This document shows, one piece after another, positions 46,683-55,026 of a stretch of 64,000 bases of DNA. The stretch lies in the NCBI GenBank assembly GCA_964615975.1, contig CAZTTH010000020.1, positions 4,783 to 68,782 on the forward strand. The letters run 5' to 3'. A program made the translations under genes and the position numbers. How positions within the stretch are numbered: the stretch's first letter is position 1; each line of letters opens with the position of its first letter. The notes beneath the pieces are model-generated. The model ran no database searches, was not told where the DNA came from, and was given only the letters and a program-made list of their open reading frames with translations. This DNA is from CAZTTH01 sp964615975 (GTDB lineage: Bacteria; Verrucomicrobiota; Lentisphaeria; JABSQK01; JAJFLO01).

Positions 46683-46912
46683 TTTTCAATCGTCCCTATG
46701 GGACTTATGGTTTCCTGCATCTCGGACCCGCCAATGAATGGGACGCTGCGCTGCTATCCTTTTGGATAGCCCGTCTCATCCGTCGGCTGACGGATTCGGC
46801 TGGCGGGCTATTGTCAATCATCCCATTCGGGATGAACCGCTAACAGCCCAGCGATTAATCGCTGGGAATAAAGAATTATACGACAAAAGTCCCATAGGGA
46901 CGACCGAAAGTT
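46683..46912. repeat. Structured inverted-repeat element, about 230 bp
   Basis: The ends carry matching inverted repeats: TCGTCCCTATGGGACTT near 46690-46706 and its complement near 46887-46903. Inside are further perfect hairpins: GCTATCC/GGATAGC (46754-46771), CCGTC/GACGG (46780-46793), CATCCC/GGGATG (46819-46834) and CCCAGCGATTAATCGCTGGG (46847-46866). An outer pair CCCGCCA/TGGCGGG (46727-46733 with 46801-46807) closes a branched fold. No coding capacity is seen in 46481-47035. It could be a non-autonomous IS or REP-type element or a structured RNA. It sits at the left edge of the defence-like genes. Confidence 0.65.
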
Positions 46913-47035
46913 GAATAAATGTTTCGCGAGAATATCATACTATCAAAAAGTGGAGTTTATGATCACGCCAGGTATAATCACCAAAAAAATATATGTTCGG
47001 GGAATTGAAAGTCTAAAAATCATGGAGGTGTCGTG

Positions 47036-47353
47036 ATGATGGATGAACAATTATTGGCGCAGGCGGTGAATCGTATTGTCGCTTCCACGCACCCCAGCCG
47101 GGTGATTTTGTTTGGCTCCCAGGGACGCGGCGATGCGGACGATGGCTCCGATGTCGATTTGATGGTGATTAAACCGAAGGTGGAAAACCGAGGCGAAGAA
47201 ATGATCAGATTAAGTGAAGCTGTAGGGAATATCGGGGTTGGCGTGGATGTGTTGGTCTATTCTGAAGATGAAGTAGAAAAGCGGCGAAATTGGTGTACGA
47301 GCCCCGTTTATTGGGCGCTACGTGAAGGGAAGACAATTTATGTCGCCAGATAA
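47036..47353 (+). CDS. MNT-type minimal nucleotidyltransferase
   Basis: A 105-residue nucleotidyltransferase of the MNT (MntA-like) type. The active site motif G-S-x10-D-x-D reads GSQGRGDADDGSDVDLMV, and a later Asp in GVGVDVLVYS completes the metal triad. MntA antitoxins AMPylate or otherwise modify and silence HEPN partners. GGAGG at 47024-47028 supports a start at 47036 or 47039. The gene overlaps the start of the HEPN gene by 14 bases. Confidence 0.87.
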   Translation: MMDEQLLAQAVNRIVASTHPSRVILFGSQGRGDADDGSDVDLMVIKPKVENRGEEMIRLSEAVGNIGVGVDVLVYSEDEVEKRRNWCTSPVYWALREGKTIYVAR

Positions 47354-47741
47354 CTCCAAACCGGCAACGGATGAAGCACAAGCTCTGTTGCGTATGGCAG
47401 AGCGAGACTGGTTAACAATATAGCTATTGTCGCAACATCCTGAAGCTCCGATTTCCATTATCTGTTTTCATGCCCAACAATACTTGGAAAAAACCATGAA
47501 GGCGGTTCTGGTTTCAAATGCGGTTGTTTTTCGGCGCACACATGATTTGGAAAATTTAGCACACTTGCTAGTGCGGCAAGGAATCGAATTACCGCTGCCC
47601 TTGGACCTGTTGAGACGCTTTAGCCCATTTGCCGTAACCTTCCGCTATGAAGATTTGGAAATTACGTTGGATGACAGTAACTATGTGGTGGAATTGATGG
47701 CAGACGTCCGCGCATGGGTTGGAAGGCAAATTTATGAGTAA
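47340..47741 (+). pseudogene. HEPN-domain gene interrupted by an in-frame TAG
   Basis: The natural frame begins at the ATG at 47340 (MSPDNSKPATDEAQALLRMA), overlapping the MNT gene. A TAG stop lies at codon 28 (47421-47423). The same frame continues to 47741 and encodes the body of the HEPN domain (SIICFHAQQYLEKTMKAVLV, RRTHDLENLAHLL). Full length would be 133 residues. A remnant could start at the TTG at 47427, but no ribosome binding site supports it. TAG is a normal stop elsewhere in the window, so readthrough is not expected. The nucleotidyltransferase partner is intact. Confidence 0.8.
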
Positions 47742-50568
47742 GGTCTCGATTGACCGCCTGATCATTAACTCCCCCTATCTGGAGCCGGCGCGGCATTGGC
47801 ATTACGAACGGGAGTCCCGAGAATTTTCACTGGCGGAAGGTCGCCGCCCGGCTGGATATGTGATTGCTTCCGCAAATGCCCAAACCTTCGATGATCCCGG
47901 CATCTTCGTCGAAATCCCGTTGGTCAACCAGATTCGCGGGCGGGTTAAGCTCTGGCGTGAAGCGGACTATCCGGGAGTGAGCAGTATCACGAAACGGTTG
48001 CTTGAGCACTGGCGCAACCCGGAAGAATTTGAGAACAGACGCTTTTTCTTTTGCCAGATGGAAGCGATCGAAACCCTTATCTGGCTGACTGAAGCGCCGC
48101 CCGCCGACCGGGTGGGGATTGAGATTCCCGGCGACGGCGGAGCGTTTGCTCGTCAATGTTGCAAGATGGCAACCGGATCGGGCAAGACCATCGTCATCGC
48201 CATGGTCATTGCCTGGCAGATTTTGAACAAGGTTACCTACCCTCATGACCGCCGTTTCTCCAAAAACGTGTTGGTCATCGCTCCCGGATTGACAGTTAGA
48301 AATCGACTGGCGGTACTCGAACCTGCCGCGATAGGGAATTATTATGGTGCATTCCACATCGTCCCATCGGCATTGTTGGATAAACTTCGCCAAGGCAGGG
48401 TGCTGATAAGGAACTGGCATGCTCTGAGTTGGGATAGTGCGGAACAAATTGGGAAGCGGCGCAGTGTGGACAAGCGAGGCGTCAAGAGTGATGAAGCCTA
48501 TACCCGCGACGTATTAGGTAAAATGGCCAATGCCAAAAATCTCTTGGTGATCAACGACGAAGCCCATCATGCCTGGCGCGTTAACTGGGAAGCGGAAAAT
48601 AAATATTTACGCCAGCGTGATCTCAAGGACAGCGCCGTGGAAGCCACGGTCTGGATTGGCGGATTGGATCGATTACATGGTTCGCGGAACATCCTTAAGT
48701 GTTATGACTTTTCCGCCACGCCATTCACGCCATCCGGCAAAAAAAGCAGTGAAGAATCGCTGTTCGATTGGATTGTCAGCGACTTTGGTCTGAATGACGC
48801 TATTGAGTCGGGTTTGGTCAAGACCCCGCGTGTCGTGGTTCGTGATGATGCGGTGCCGAACGCCAAGACCTATAAATCGCGACTTTACCACATCTACAAT
48901 GACCATGAAGTGAAGGATGATCTGAATCGCAAAGCCAAACCAGAAGAACCGCTGCCCGATCTGGTACTGAATGCCTATTATCTGCTGGGCTATGATTGGC
49001 GGGAGGCACAGCGAGCCTGGGCAGCAGCCGATCTGAGAACACCACCGGTTATGATTACCGTTTGCAACCGCACCGAGACGGCAGCGCGAGTCAAACATGC
49101 GTTCGACTCCAAACGTATTCACATTGACGAACTATGTGATCCCAATCGTATCCTGCACATTGACTCAAAAGTCCTCGATCAGGCAGAATCACGAGAGGAA
49201 CCGGTTGCGCCTATAGATACACCCGATGCAAACGACGAAACGAAATCCATGGATGAACCAACGGAGCGTAAATTAACCAAGGCTGAACAAGCTGAATTAT
49301 TGCGCCGGACAGTGGACACGGTGGGATGTGCCGGTCAACCGGGCGAGACAATACAGAAAGTTATTTCAGTCGGCATGCTCAGCGAAGGTTGGGATGCCAA
49401 AACAGTGACGCACATCATGGGATTGCGAGCATTTACCAGTCAATTGTTGTGTGAGCAGGTAGTGGGTCGTGGCTTGCGGCGGACTTCCTACGAAGTTAAA
49501 AAGACTGTCGATGCCGAAACGGGCCAGGAAATAGAATTATTCGACCCCGAATACGTCAATATTTTTGGTGTTCCATTCACCTTTTTGCCACATGAAGGCG
49601 GGGGTGACGGCCCTCCACCACCGCCCACGCCCAAAACCGCCGTTGAACCGGATGCGGCCAAAGCACAATATGAAATCCATTGGCCGAATGTCGTGCGAAT
49701 CGATCGTGTCTTTCATCCCACTCTGTCATTGGATTGGTCGATGATTCAACCTTTGGAATTGAATGCGGCACAGACCGCTCAGGTGGCGGAATTGGCGCCT
49801 ATATTGGAAGGAAAACCCGATGTTGCCAAAATCAATCGCATTGACTTGGAACGATTGGCGCGCGAATTTCGTACTCAACGCATCATCTTCGAGACGGCAC
49901 GGGATGTATTTGACCAGATGAAACATAACTGGAAGGGCAGCCGTGAAATGTTGTTGGCGCAATTGGTGCGGATGGTGGAACAATTCATCCAATCCAATCA
50001 CATCACGATTTATCCCCAACTCTTCAATCAGGATGATCTGCGGCGACGTCTGGTCATTACCCTCAATATGTCGCGAGTGGTTCAACACATCTGGGAAGCC
50101 GTGCGACAAGAGAATACTGAACAAGCAACTCCAGTCTTTGACCACGACCATCCGATCAGCGCCACCGGGGATATGCGCATCTGGTACACCGGCAAACCAT
50201 GTGAACGCACCCTTCGGTCTCATATCAACGTCTGCGTCTACGACAGCACCTGGGAGGCCTCCGATTCCTATGTATTGGAAAACAATCAATCTGTTGCCGC
50301 CTGGGTCAAAAACGATCATCTTGGTTTTGAGGTGTTTTATGTTTATCGTGGGGTGGTTCGCAAGTATCGGCCTGACTTTTTGGTGCGACTCGTTTCCGGT
50401 GAAATGCTGATCCTGGAGACTAAGGGACAAGACACTGAACAAGACCAAGTTAAGCGCCGTTATCTGGATGAATGGATACAAGCGGTGAACAGTCACGGTG
50501 AGTTCGGACATTGGCGAAAGGAGGTAGCACTCCAGCCCGGCGACATCCATGACATCCTTGCGGTCTAA
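47734..50568 (+). CDS. BPTD_3080-like restriction endonuclease (SF2 helicase-nuclease)
   Basis: A 944-residue protein resembling the BPTD_3080 family, distant relatives of type III Res. The helicase core has ATGSGKT (about residue 145), DEAH (about 274), SATPF (about 325) and VVGRGLRR (about 575). A PD-(D/E)xK-type nuclease lies near the C-terminus: YRPDFLVRL (about 877) and ILETKGQ (about 894). The start is the ATG at 47734, with GGAAGG at 47721-47726; a TTG at 47719 is rejected. It overlaps the HEPN gene by 8 bases. No methyltransferase is adjacent, so how self DNA is spared is unclear. Confidence 0.87.
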   Translation: MSKVSIDRLIINSPYLEPARHWHYERESREFSLAEGRRPAGYVIASANAQTFDDPGIFVEIPLVNQIRGRVKLWREADYPGVSSITKRLLEHWRNPEEFENRRFFFCQMEAIETLIWLTEAPPADRVGIEIPGDGGAFARQCCKMATGSGKTIVIAMVIAWQILNKVTYPHDRRFSKNVLVIAPGLTVRNRLAVLEPAAIGNYYGAFHIVPSALLDKLRQGRVLIRNWHALSWDSAEQIGKRRSVDKRGVKSDEAYTRDVLGKMANAKNLLVINDEAHHAWRVNWEAENKYLRQRDLKDSAVEATVWIGGLDRLHGSRNILKCYDFSATPFTPSGKKSSEESLFDWIVSDFGLNDAIESGLVKTPRVVVRDDAVPNAKTYKSRLYHIYNDHEVKDDLNRKAKPEEPLPDLVLNAYYLLGYDWREAQRAWAAADLRTPPVMITVCNRTETAARVKHAFDSKRIHIDELCDPNRILHIDSKVLDQAESREEPVAPIDTPDANDETKSMDEPTERKLTKAEQAELLRRTVDTVGCAGQPGETIQKVISVGMLSEGWDAKTVTHIMGLRAFTSQLLCEQVVGRGLRRTSYEVKKTVDAETGQEIELFDPEYVNIFGVPFTFLPHEGGGDGPPPPPTPKTAVEPDAAKAQYEIHWPNVVRIDRVFHPTLSLDWSMIQPLELNAAQTAQVAELAPILEGKPDVAKINRIDLERLAREFRTQRIIFETARDVFDQMKHNWKGSREMLLAQLVRMVEQFIQSNHITIYPQLFNQDDLRRRLVITLNMSRVVQHIWEAVRQENTEQATPVFDHDHPISATGDMRIWYTGKPCERTLRSHINVCVYDSTWEASDSYVLENNQSVAAWVKNDHLGFEVFYVYRGVVRKYRPDFLVRLVSGEMLILETKGQDTEQDQVKRRYLDEWIQAVNSHGEFGHWRKEVALQPGDIHDILAV

Positions 50569-50604
50569 CGCCAGTTGAGAGAAACAGATGATCGTCCGAT
50601 TAAT

Positions 50605-51513
50605 ATGAAAACACTTTTCAGCAAGAGACACATCGATGCCATAAAGAACAAGAAGTTTCCATTGACGTTTTCAAAACCACTCAGAATTACAATTGTCAGA
50701 ATTTTAGAGAATTATTCTGATTTCAATGGATGGAATAATGAAGAAAATTTCAGTTTTTGTCAATCAGAAAATATTCTCAAGACATTTTTAGGGAAGGAGC
50801 AATTAGAAGCATTTAACGAGGAAGGCAAGCGAATTCCAGCCGATTTCAGGAATGTTATCATTTCAAGTTACCCAAGCGAATTTGTAGACGCGTTAGAAGC
50901 CTGGTTTGAAACAAAACCGCAAAGAGCCGATGAATGTGAGAATGAACTAAATGATGCCTTTTCAATGCATAATTCCCCATGGCGATTTGTCAATGGGGAA
51001 GTAATATTGGTTGACTCGGATTATTTGCACACGGAAGTCCAAGTAAAAACCTTATCTCTCTTAAAATCTGCAACCGCTTATGGGGCATTAGAGGAATTTC
51101 AAGAGGCACTTCAAGACTTACAATCCGGAGAAACCAAAGATGCTGTCTTCAAGGCACATAAGTCGGTTGAAAGCGCTATGAAAATCGTTTTGGAAACTGA
51201 TGAACATCTTACTTTCGGTCGTTTATTATCTGCCTTGATAAAGTCGGGAATTATTCCTGATTATTATGATAACTTCTTAAATCATTTTGAACAGTTGATG
51301 TTGGGAGTGGCAAAGGAAAGAAATAATCCAGGACGAGCTCATGGTCAAGGAGTTCAGGTATTAGAGGTTGATCGGTATCTAGCTGAATTCACCATAAACT
51401 TGGCGGGTACATTCATTCTTTTTATAATTCAGCGATGGACCGATAATAGGAAAATACAACAAACGCAAACTGAAATTCCACCATTCCCAGAATCTAACGA
51501 CATTCCGTTTTAA
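50605..51513 (+). CDS. AbiJ-like protein with C-terminal HEPN-type domain
   Basis: A 302-residue protein resembling the STM4504/CBY_0614 family related to abortive-infection AbiJ. Residues 1-125 are the N-terminal domain (MKTLFSKRHIDAIKN; RIPADFRNVIISSYPSEFVDALEAWFE). The C-terminal half is a helical HEPN-like domain (ALEEFQEALQDLQSGETKDAVFKAHKSVESAMKIV) with R-N-N-P-G-R-A-H, matching the R-x4-6-H ribonuclease motif. It follows the helicase-nuclease by 36 bases on the same strand and is AT-richer. It may be an effector of the same island. The ATG at 50605 is preferred over a TTG at 50575. Confidence 0.72.
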   Translation: MKTLFSKRHIDAIKNKKFPLTFSKPLRITIVRILENYSDFNGWNNEENFSFCQSENILKTFLGKEQLEAFNEEGKRIPADFRNVIISSYPSEFVDALEAWFETKPQRADECENELNDAFSMHNSPWRFVNGEVILVDSDYLHTEVQVKTLSLLKSATAYGALEEFQEALQDLQSGETKDAVFKAHKSVESAMKIVLETDEHLTFGRLLSALIKSGIIPDYYDNFLNHFEQLMLGVAKERNNPGRAHGQGVQVLEVDRYLAEFTINLAGTFILFIIQRWTDNRKIQQTQTEIPPFPESNDIPF

Positions 51514-51758
51514 AAATGATAAATCAGAAATGAGAGAACCTAAACTCTTATTCTGTGATGCAGATTTTTCGAAATGATTGCCACAATTGATTTTCTTTAA
51601 GCATCCCGTAACATAAATAGTTGTCATGAGCAAAGATTCAGAATTCGGTCATGATGAGAGGAACAAATGATCCTTGGACAATTAAAGAATTGAGGGAATT
51701 ATATGCCGGAAATCAGTCGCTAACTATTATCAAAAATCGAACCACTGGAGTAACTTTT

Positions 51759-51989
51759 ATGTTTACACATGTAACCCAGGCACAGTATGTAGATGATTAT
51801 CGCGTTCGACTATCCTTCAATGATGGAGCGCAAGGTGAAATCGATCTCTCCTCTGAGTTGTATGGCGAAATTTTCGCGCCATTAAAAGATAAATCCTTCT
51901 TTAAGTCCTTCACCCTTGAAGGACATACCCTATCCTGGAGTAATGGCGCAGATTTTGCCCCGGATTTTTTAAGAGAACTCATCTCCTGA
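51759..51989 (+). CDS. DUF2442-domain protein
   Basis: A 76-residue protein with the DUF2442 pattern: YVDDYRVRLSFNDGAQGEIDLSSELYGEIFAPLKDKSFFKSF and WSNGADFAPDFL. These proteins often pair with DUF4160 proteins and behave like toxin-antitoxin components, but no DUF4160 gene is next to it. GGAG at 51747-51750, eight bases upstream, decides the ATG at 51759; the open frame continues upstream to 51651 without homology. Confidence 0.8.
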   Translation: MFTHVTQAQYVDDYRVRLSFNDGAQGEIDLSSELYGEIFAPLKDKSFFKSFTLEGHTLSWSNGADFAPDFLRELIS

Positions 51990-52098
51990 CTACCGAGAGA
52001 TATAATTCCACATGGGGGAAAATGACATATCCCTTATTTGAATGTTTTCGTTTTTACTCTGATATACATGTGGATATATACGCCTATACTATCCTGAT

Positions 52099-52257
52099 AT
52101 GAAAACCAGTGAAAATCACAAATCCGAAAAAGATCACGCGCTGATCGAGCCGCCGCCGATCCTAACGTCATGGCATCGCCTGTATGGACTGGCATCGATT
52201 TTTCCTGATTTTCACGAAAGGCATTCAAATGAAGAAATCAGCAGCAGTGTTTCTTGA
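52099..52257 (+). pseudogene. Truncated duplicate of the symporter microprotein
   Basis: The first 30 codons (MKTSENHKSEKDHALIEPPP then ILTSWHRLYG) match the start of the 54-residue protein at 53160 in sequence and spacing; about two thirds of the first 95 bases are identical. Similarity fades after 52205 with a probable one-base indel, and the membrane helix is lost. The frame then runs on into gmhB and stops at 52257. It is best read as the left stub of a second microprotein gene. The matching symporter gene is absent. Confidence 0.65.
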
Positions 52258-52801
52258 CCGCGACGGCACCCTGATTGAAGACGCGGGATTTCTTCGAGAC
52301 ATTGCTCAGGTTGATTTTTACCCCCAGACATTTTCAGCTCTGAGCCGCCTTGGTGATTTCATCCTTTTTATTGTAACCAATCAGAGCGGGATTGCCAAGG
52401 GACTCCTTCGCCCTGAGGAGGCTCACGCTGTCAATGATTACGTGATGCAACGTCTTGCCGAAACGGGGACGAGAATTCGCGCCGTCTACTGTTGTCCGCA
52501 CCAGCAATCTGATGGCTGTGTTTGTATGAAGCCGAATCCCTATTTTTTGCGGTTAGCTGAGCGGGATCATGGAATTGATCTGACACGGTCATTCGTGATT
52601 GGCGACCACCCGTCAGACATTGAACTGGCACAGGCTGTCGGAGCAACTGGAATCTACGTTCTCACGGGTCATGGGATGAAGCATCGTGAAGAACTCCAAT
52701 TTCCCGCCACTGTTGTTGCTGACATCGGAGTGGCGGTTGATGTGATCTTGAGTACACATAACTCTGGCATTTCTCAATCAAGGTTGGCTTGCGAGACTTG
52801 A
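52229..52801 (+). CDS. gmhB: D,D-heptose 1,7-bisphosphate 7-phosphatase
   Basis: A 190-residue HAD phosphatase of the GmhB (histidinol-phosphatase-like) type. Motif I is FLDRDGTLIED (nucleophile and acid/base Asp), motif II IVTNQSG, and motif IV VIGDHPSDIELAQAVG. The zinc-type loop is partly kept: CPHQQSDGCVCMKPNP. It acts in ADP-heptose synthesis for LPS core. The ATG at 52229 is preferred over 52184 because homology begins there and GAAAGG lies just upstream. Other heptose genes are not nearby. Confidence 0.88.
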   Translation: MKKSAAVFLDRDGTLIEDAGFLRDIAQVDFYPQTFSALSRLGDFILFIVTNQSGIAKGLLRPEEAHAVNDYVMQRLAETGTRIRAVYCCPHQQSDGCVCMKPNPYFLRLAERDHGIDLTRSFVIGDHPSDIELAQAVGATGIYVLTGHGMKHREELQFPATVVADIGVAVDVILSTHNSGISQSRLACET

Positions 52802-52900
52802 ATCATTTATAAATAACCAAATATGGGGCGCCGAGTTTACCGGATGAGAGCCCCATGTCTTCACGCGGCTCTCGCATCAGCATGCGCCTTATTCTCATCG

Positions 52901-53063
52901 TCATCGAGTTTTCGAAAATTCGACATTGATGGGAAGTTGGTAATAAGGCACGACCAGTGCCGTGTGCGACATGGCATGCACGGATAAGAACGCCACTATT
53001 CGTGGCTGACTACGAACACCCCTCTTCAAGCATAACAGCGATCAATTTTCGAAAACTCGATGA
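52901..53063. repeat. 163-bp element with perfect 20-bp terminal inverted repeats
   Basis: The arms 52901-52920 and 53044-53063 are exact reverse complements (core GAGTTTTCGAAAA). The 123-bp interior is non-coding with short internal repeats (for example GTGCCGTGTGCGACATGGCATGCAC around 52963-52983). Size and layout are MITE-like; no transposase or clear target duplication is seen. It fills the 358-base gap between gmhB and the microprotein gene, which otherwise holds nothing I can support. Confidence 0.6.
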
Positions 53064-53159
53064 TAAAAGGTATAGTACCCAAGCATTGACTGCGCAGCCG
53101 ACAGTTAAGTAACTGAAATACAAAATACAAAAAATATCCCGTTAAATTAATCAATCCGC

Positions 53160-53324
53160 ATGAAAAATAATGACCATCATAGTTCCGATAAAGATCTCAC
53201 GCTGATCGAGGCACCGCCGATCCTGAAGTCATGGCAGCGCCTGTATGGGGTGGTGATCGGTTTTCTCCTCCTGCAAATCGCATTCTACTATCTTCTGACG
53301 GTGTTGTTAAATGAGTCCGCTTGA
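53160..53324 (+). CDS. 54-residue membrane microprotein coupled to a symporter
   Basis: A short gene. The protein starts MKNNDHHSSDKDLTLIE, has a conserved-looking PPILKSWQRLYG patch, then one membrane helix (VVIGFLLLQIAFYYLLTVLL, residues 31-50). Its end overlaps the symporter start at 53311 by 14 bases, so the two should be translationally coupled. Similar small proteins precede some SSS symporters and may act as a small subunit (from memory, not verified). A truncated second copy at 52099 supports that this is a real gene. Confidence 0.75.
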   Translation: MKNNDHHSSDKDLTLIEAPPILKSWQRLYGVVIGFLLLQIAFYYLLTVLLNESA

Positions 53325-55026
53325 CTGGTCAGTGATGCTGGGAACCCTGTTCTTTATCGTCGGGTTTGGAACCTGGAAGACACGGGGTATACAAAATATC
53401 ACCGGCTACGTATTGGGAGACCACAATGCCCGCTGGTGGACCGTGGGTTTGTCGGTGATGGCAACCCAGGCCAGCGCCATCACCTTTCTTTCAACTCCCG
53501 GCCAGGGTTACACCGACGGGATGCGGTTTATCCAATTTTATTTTGGCTTGCCCCTGGCGATGATCATTATTTCAGCCGTATTCATCCCGTTGTATTATAA
53601 ACTTCGAGTGTATACCGCCTATGAATTTCTCGAATCCCGTTTCGACCGTAAAACCCGGGTATTGGCCGCCTGTTTGTTTCTCCTTCAAAGAGGATTGGCC
53701 GCTGGTATCACCATCTACGCACCTGCCATCATCCTGTCACAGATTCTGGGATGGACACTGAATTTTACCGTTGTATTTACCGGCGTTCTGGTAGTGATTT
53801 ATACGGTGTCAGGAGGCGCCAAGGCGGTCAATCAAACCCATCGCCATCAGATGGCGGTCATCTTCGCCGGCATGGTTTTGGCGTTTGGCATTCTGCTGTG
53901 GCGGCTTACCACCCATGTGAATCTGACTGAAGCATTGCAATTAGCAGGAAAGATGGGGAAAATGAATCTTATCGACCTGAAACTCGATTTCAGTAATCGT
54001 TATAATCTCTGGTCGGGATTGCTGGGCGGCTTATTTTTACAGTTGTCCTACTTTGGCACCGATCAATCCCAGGTGCAACGATACATATCCGGCCAGTCGA
54101 TCAGGGAAAGCCGCTTGGGTCTCTTGTTTAACGGCCTGGTAAAAATCCCCATGCAGTTTTTTATTCTGTTGACCGGAGTATTGATCTTCGTTTTTTATCA
54201 GTTCAATCAGGTGCCCTTGAACTTCAACCAGAGAGCCTTGGAAAAAGTTCGTTCATCGATAAAAGCTGATGACTTGATTCGCCTGGAAGAACAACATCAT
54301 CTCTTGTCAACAGCAAAAGAAAAGGAGATTGGCGTTCTCCTCGATTCCATCCGCAGCGGCAACCATATCGTCGGGGATCAATCGCAAGATATTATCAGAC
54401 AATATCTTGATCGCGAAAACAACCTCCGTGAAGAAACAAAATCCCTGATTCATGCGGCCTCCAGTGCGACTGATACCGCGGATGAAGATTATATCTTTAT
54501 CAGTTTTGTAATGAATTATCTCCCCTGTGGCATCATCGGCCTGCTCCTGGCGGTTATCTTTTCGGCAGCCATGTCATCCACTTCAGCAGAATTGAATGCT
54601 CTGGCATCAACATTCATTGTTGATATTTATAAACGAAATTTCAATCAGAACGCCACCGACACGCATTATCTGAACCTATCCAAGGCAGCAACGATCAGTT
54701 TTGGCATCGCGGCCATCTTGTTTGCCTTGATAGCATCCTTGTTCGAAAATCTGATTGAAGCGATTAATATCCTGGGTTCATTGTTTTATGGCACCATCCT
54801 GGGAATATTCATGGTGGCGTTTTTCTCCAAGTTCATCAAGGGTTCCGCAGTGTTTTACGGCGCGTTATTGGCGGAAGCGATGGTCGTCTTGATTTATGTG
54901 TTAAGTCGAAATGGGGTGCTGTCCATTGAATATTTATGGCTCAATCTGATCGGATGTCTGCTGGTCATGGGGTTTAGCGCTCTCATTCAGCTCGGACGAA
55001 AGCGCCTGAATCATTCTCGCAAGTGA
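53311..55026 (+). CDS. Sodium:solute symporter, SSS family
   Basis: A 571-residue transporter with about 13-14 membrane helices. Family features are VGLSVMATQASAITFLSTPGQGYTDG at the sodium site and FSAAMSSTSAELNALASTFIVDIYK at the core helix. About 110 hydrophilic residues (roughly 305-400, with EKVRSSIKADDLIRLEEQHH) are inserted between helices, as in the larger Bacteroidetes-type members. The substrate cannot be predicted. Its 3' end overlaps the convergent deacetylase gene by 16 bases. Confidence 0.9.
   Translation: MSPLDWSVMLGTLFFIVGFGTWKTRGIQNITGYVLGDHNARWWTVGLSVMATQASAITFLSTPGQGYTDGMRFIQFYFGLPLAMIIISAVFIPLYYKLRVYTAYEFLESRFDRKTRVLAACLFLLQRGLAAGITIYAPAIILSQILGWTLNFTVVFTGVLVVIYTVSGGAKAVNQTHRHQMAVIFAGMVLAFGILLWRLTTHVNLTEALQLAGKMGKMNLIDLKLDFSNRYNLWSGLLGGLFLQLSYFGTDQSQVQRYISGQSIRESRLGLLFNGLVKIPMQFFILLTGVLIFVFYQFNQVPLNFNQRALEKVRSSIKADDLIRLEEQHHLLSTAKEKEIGVLLDSIRSGNHIVGDQSQDIIRQYLDRENNLREETKSLIHAASSATDTADEDYIFISFVMNYLPCGIIGLLLAVIFSAAMSSTSAELNALASTFIVDIYKRNFNQNATDTHYLNLSKAATISFGIAAILFALIASLFENLIEAINILGSLFYGTILGIFMVAFFSKFIKGSAVFYGALLAEAMVVLIYVLSRNGVLSIEYLWLNLIGCLLVMGFSALIQLGRKRLNHSRK

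Noticed and set aside
47421..47423. Stop-codon recoding (TAG read as an amino acid) to explain the HEPN amber codon
   Set aside because: TAG ends several intact genes in this window (12418, 19449, 24263), so it is a normal stop.
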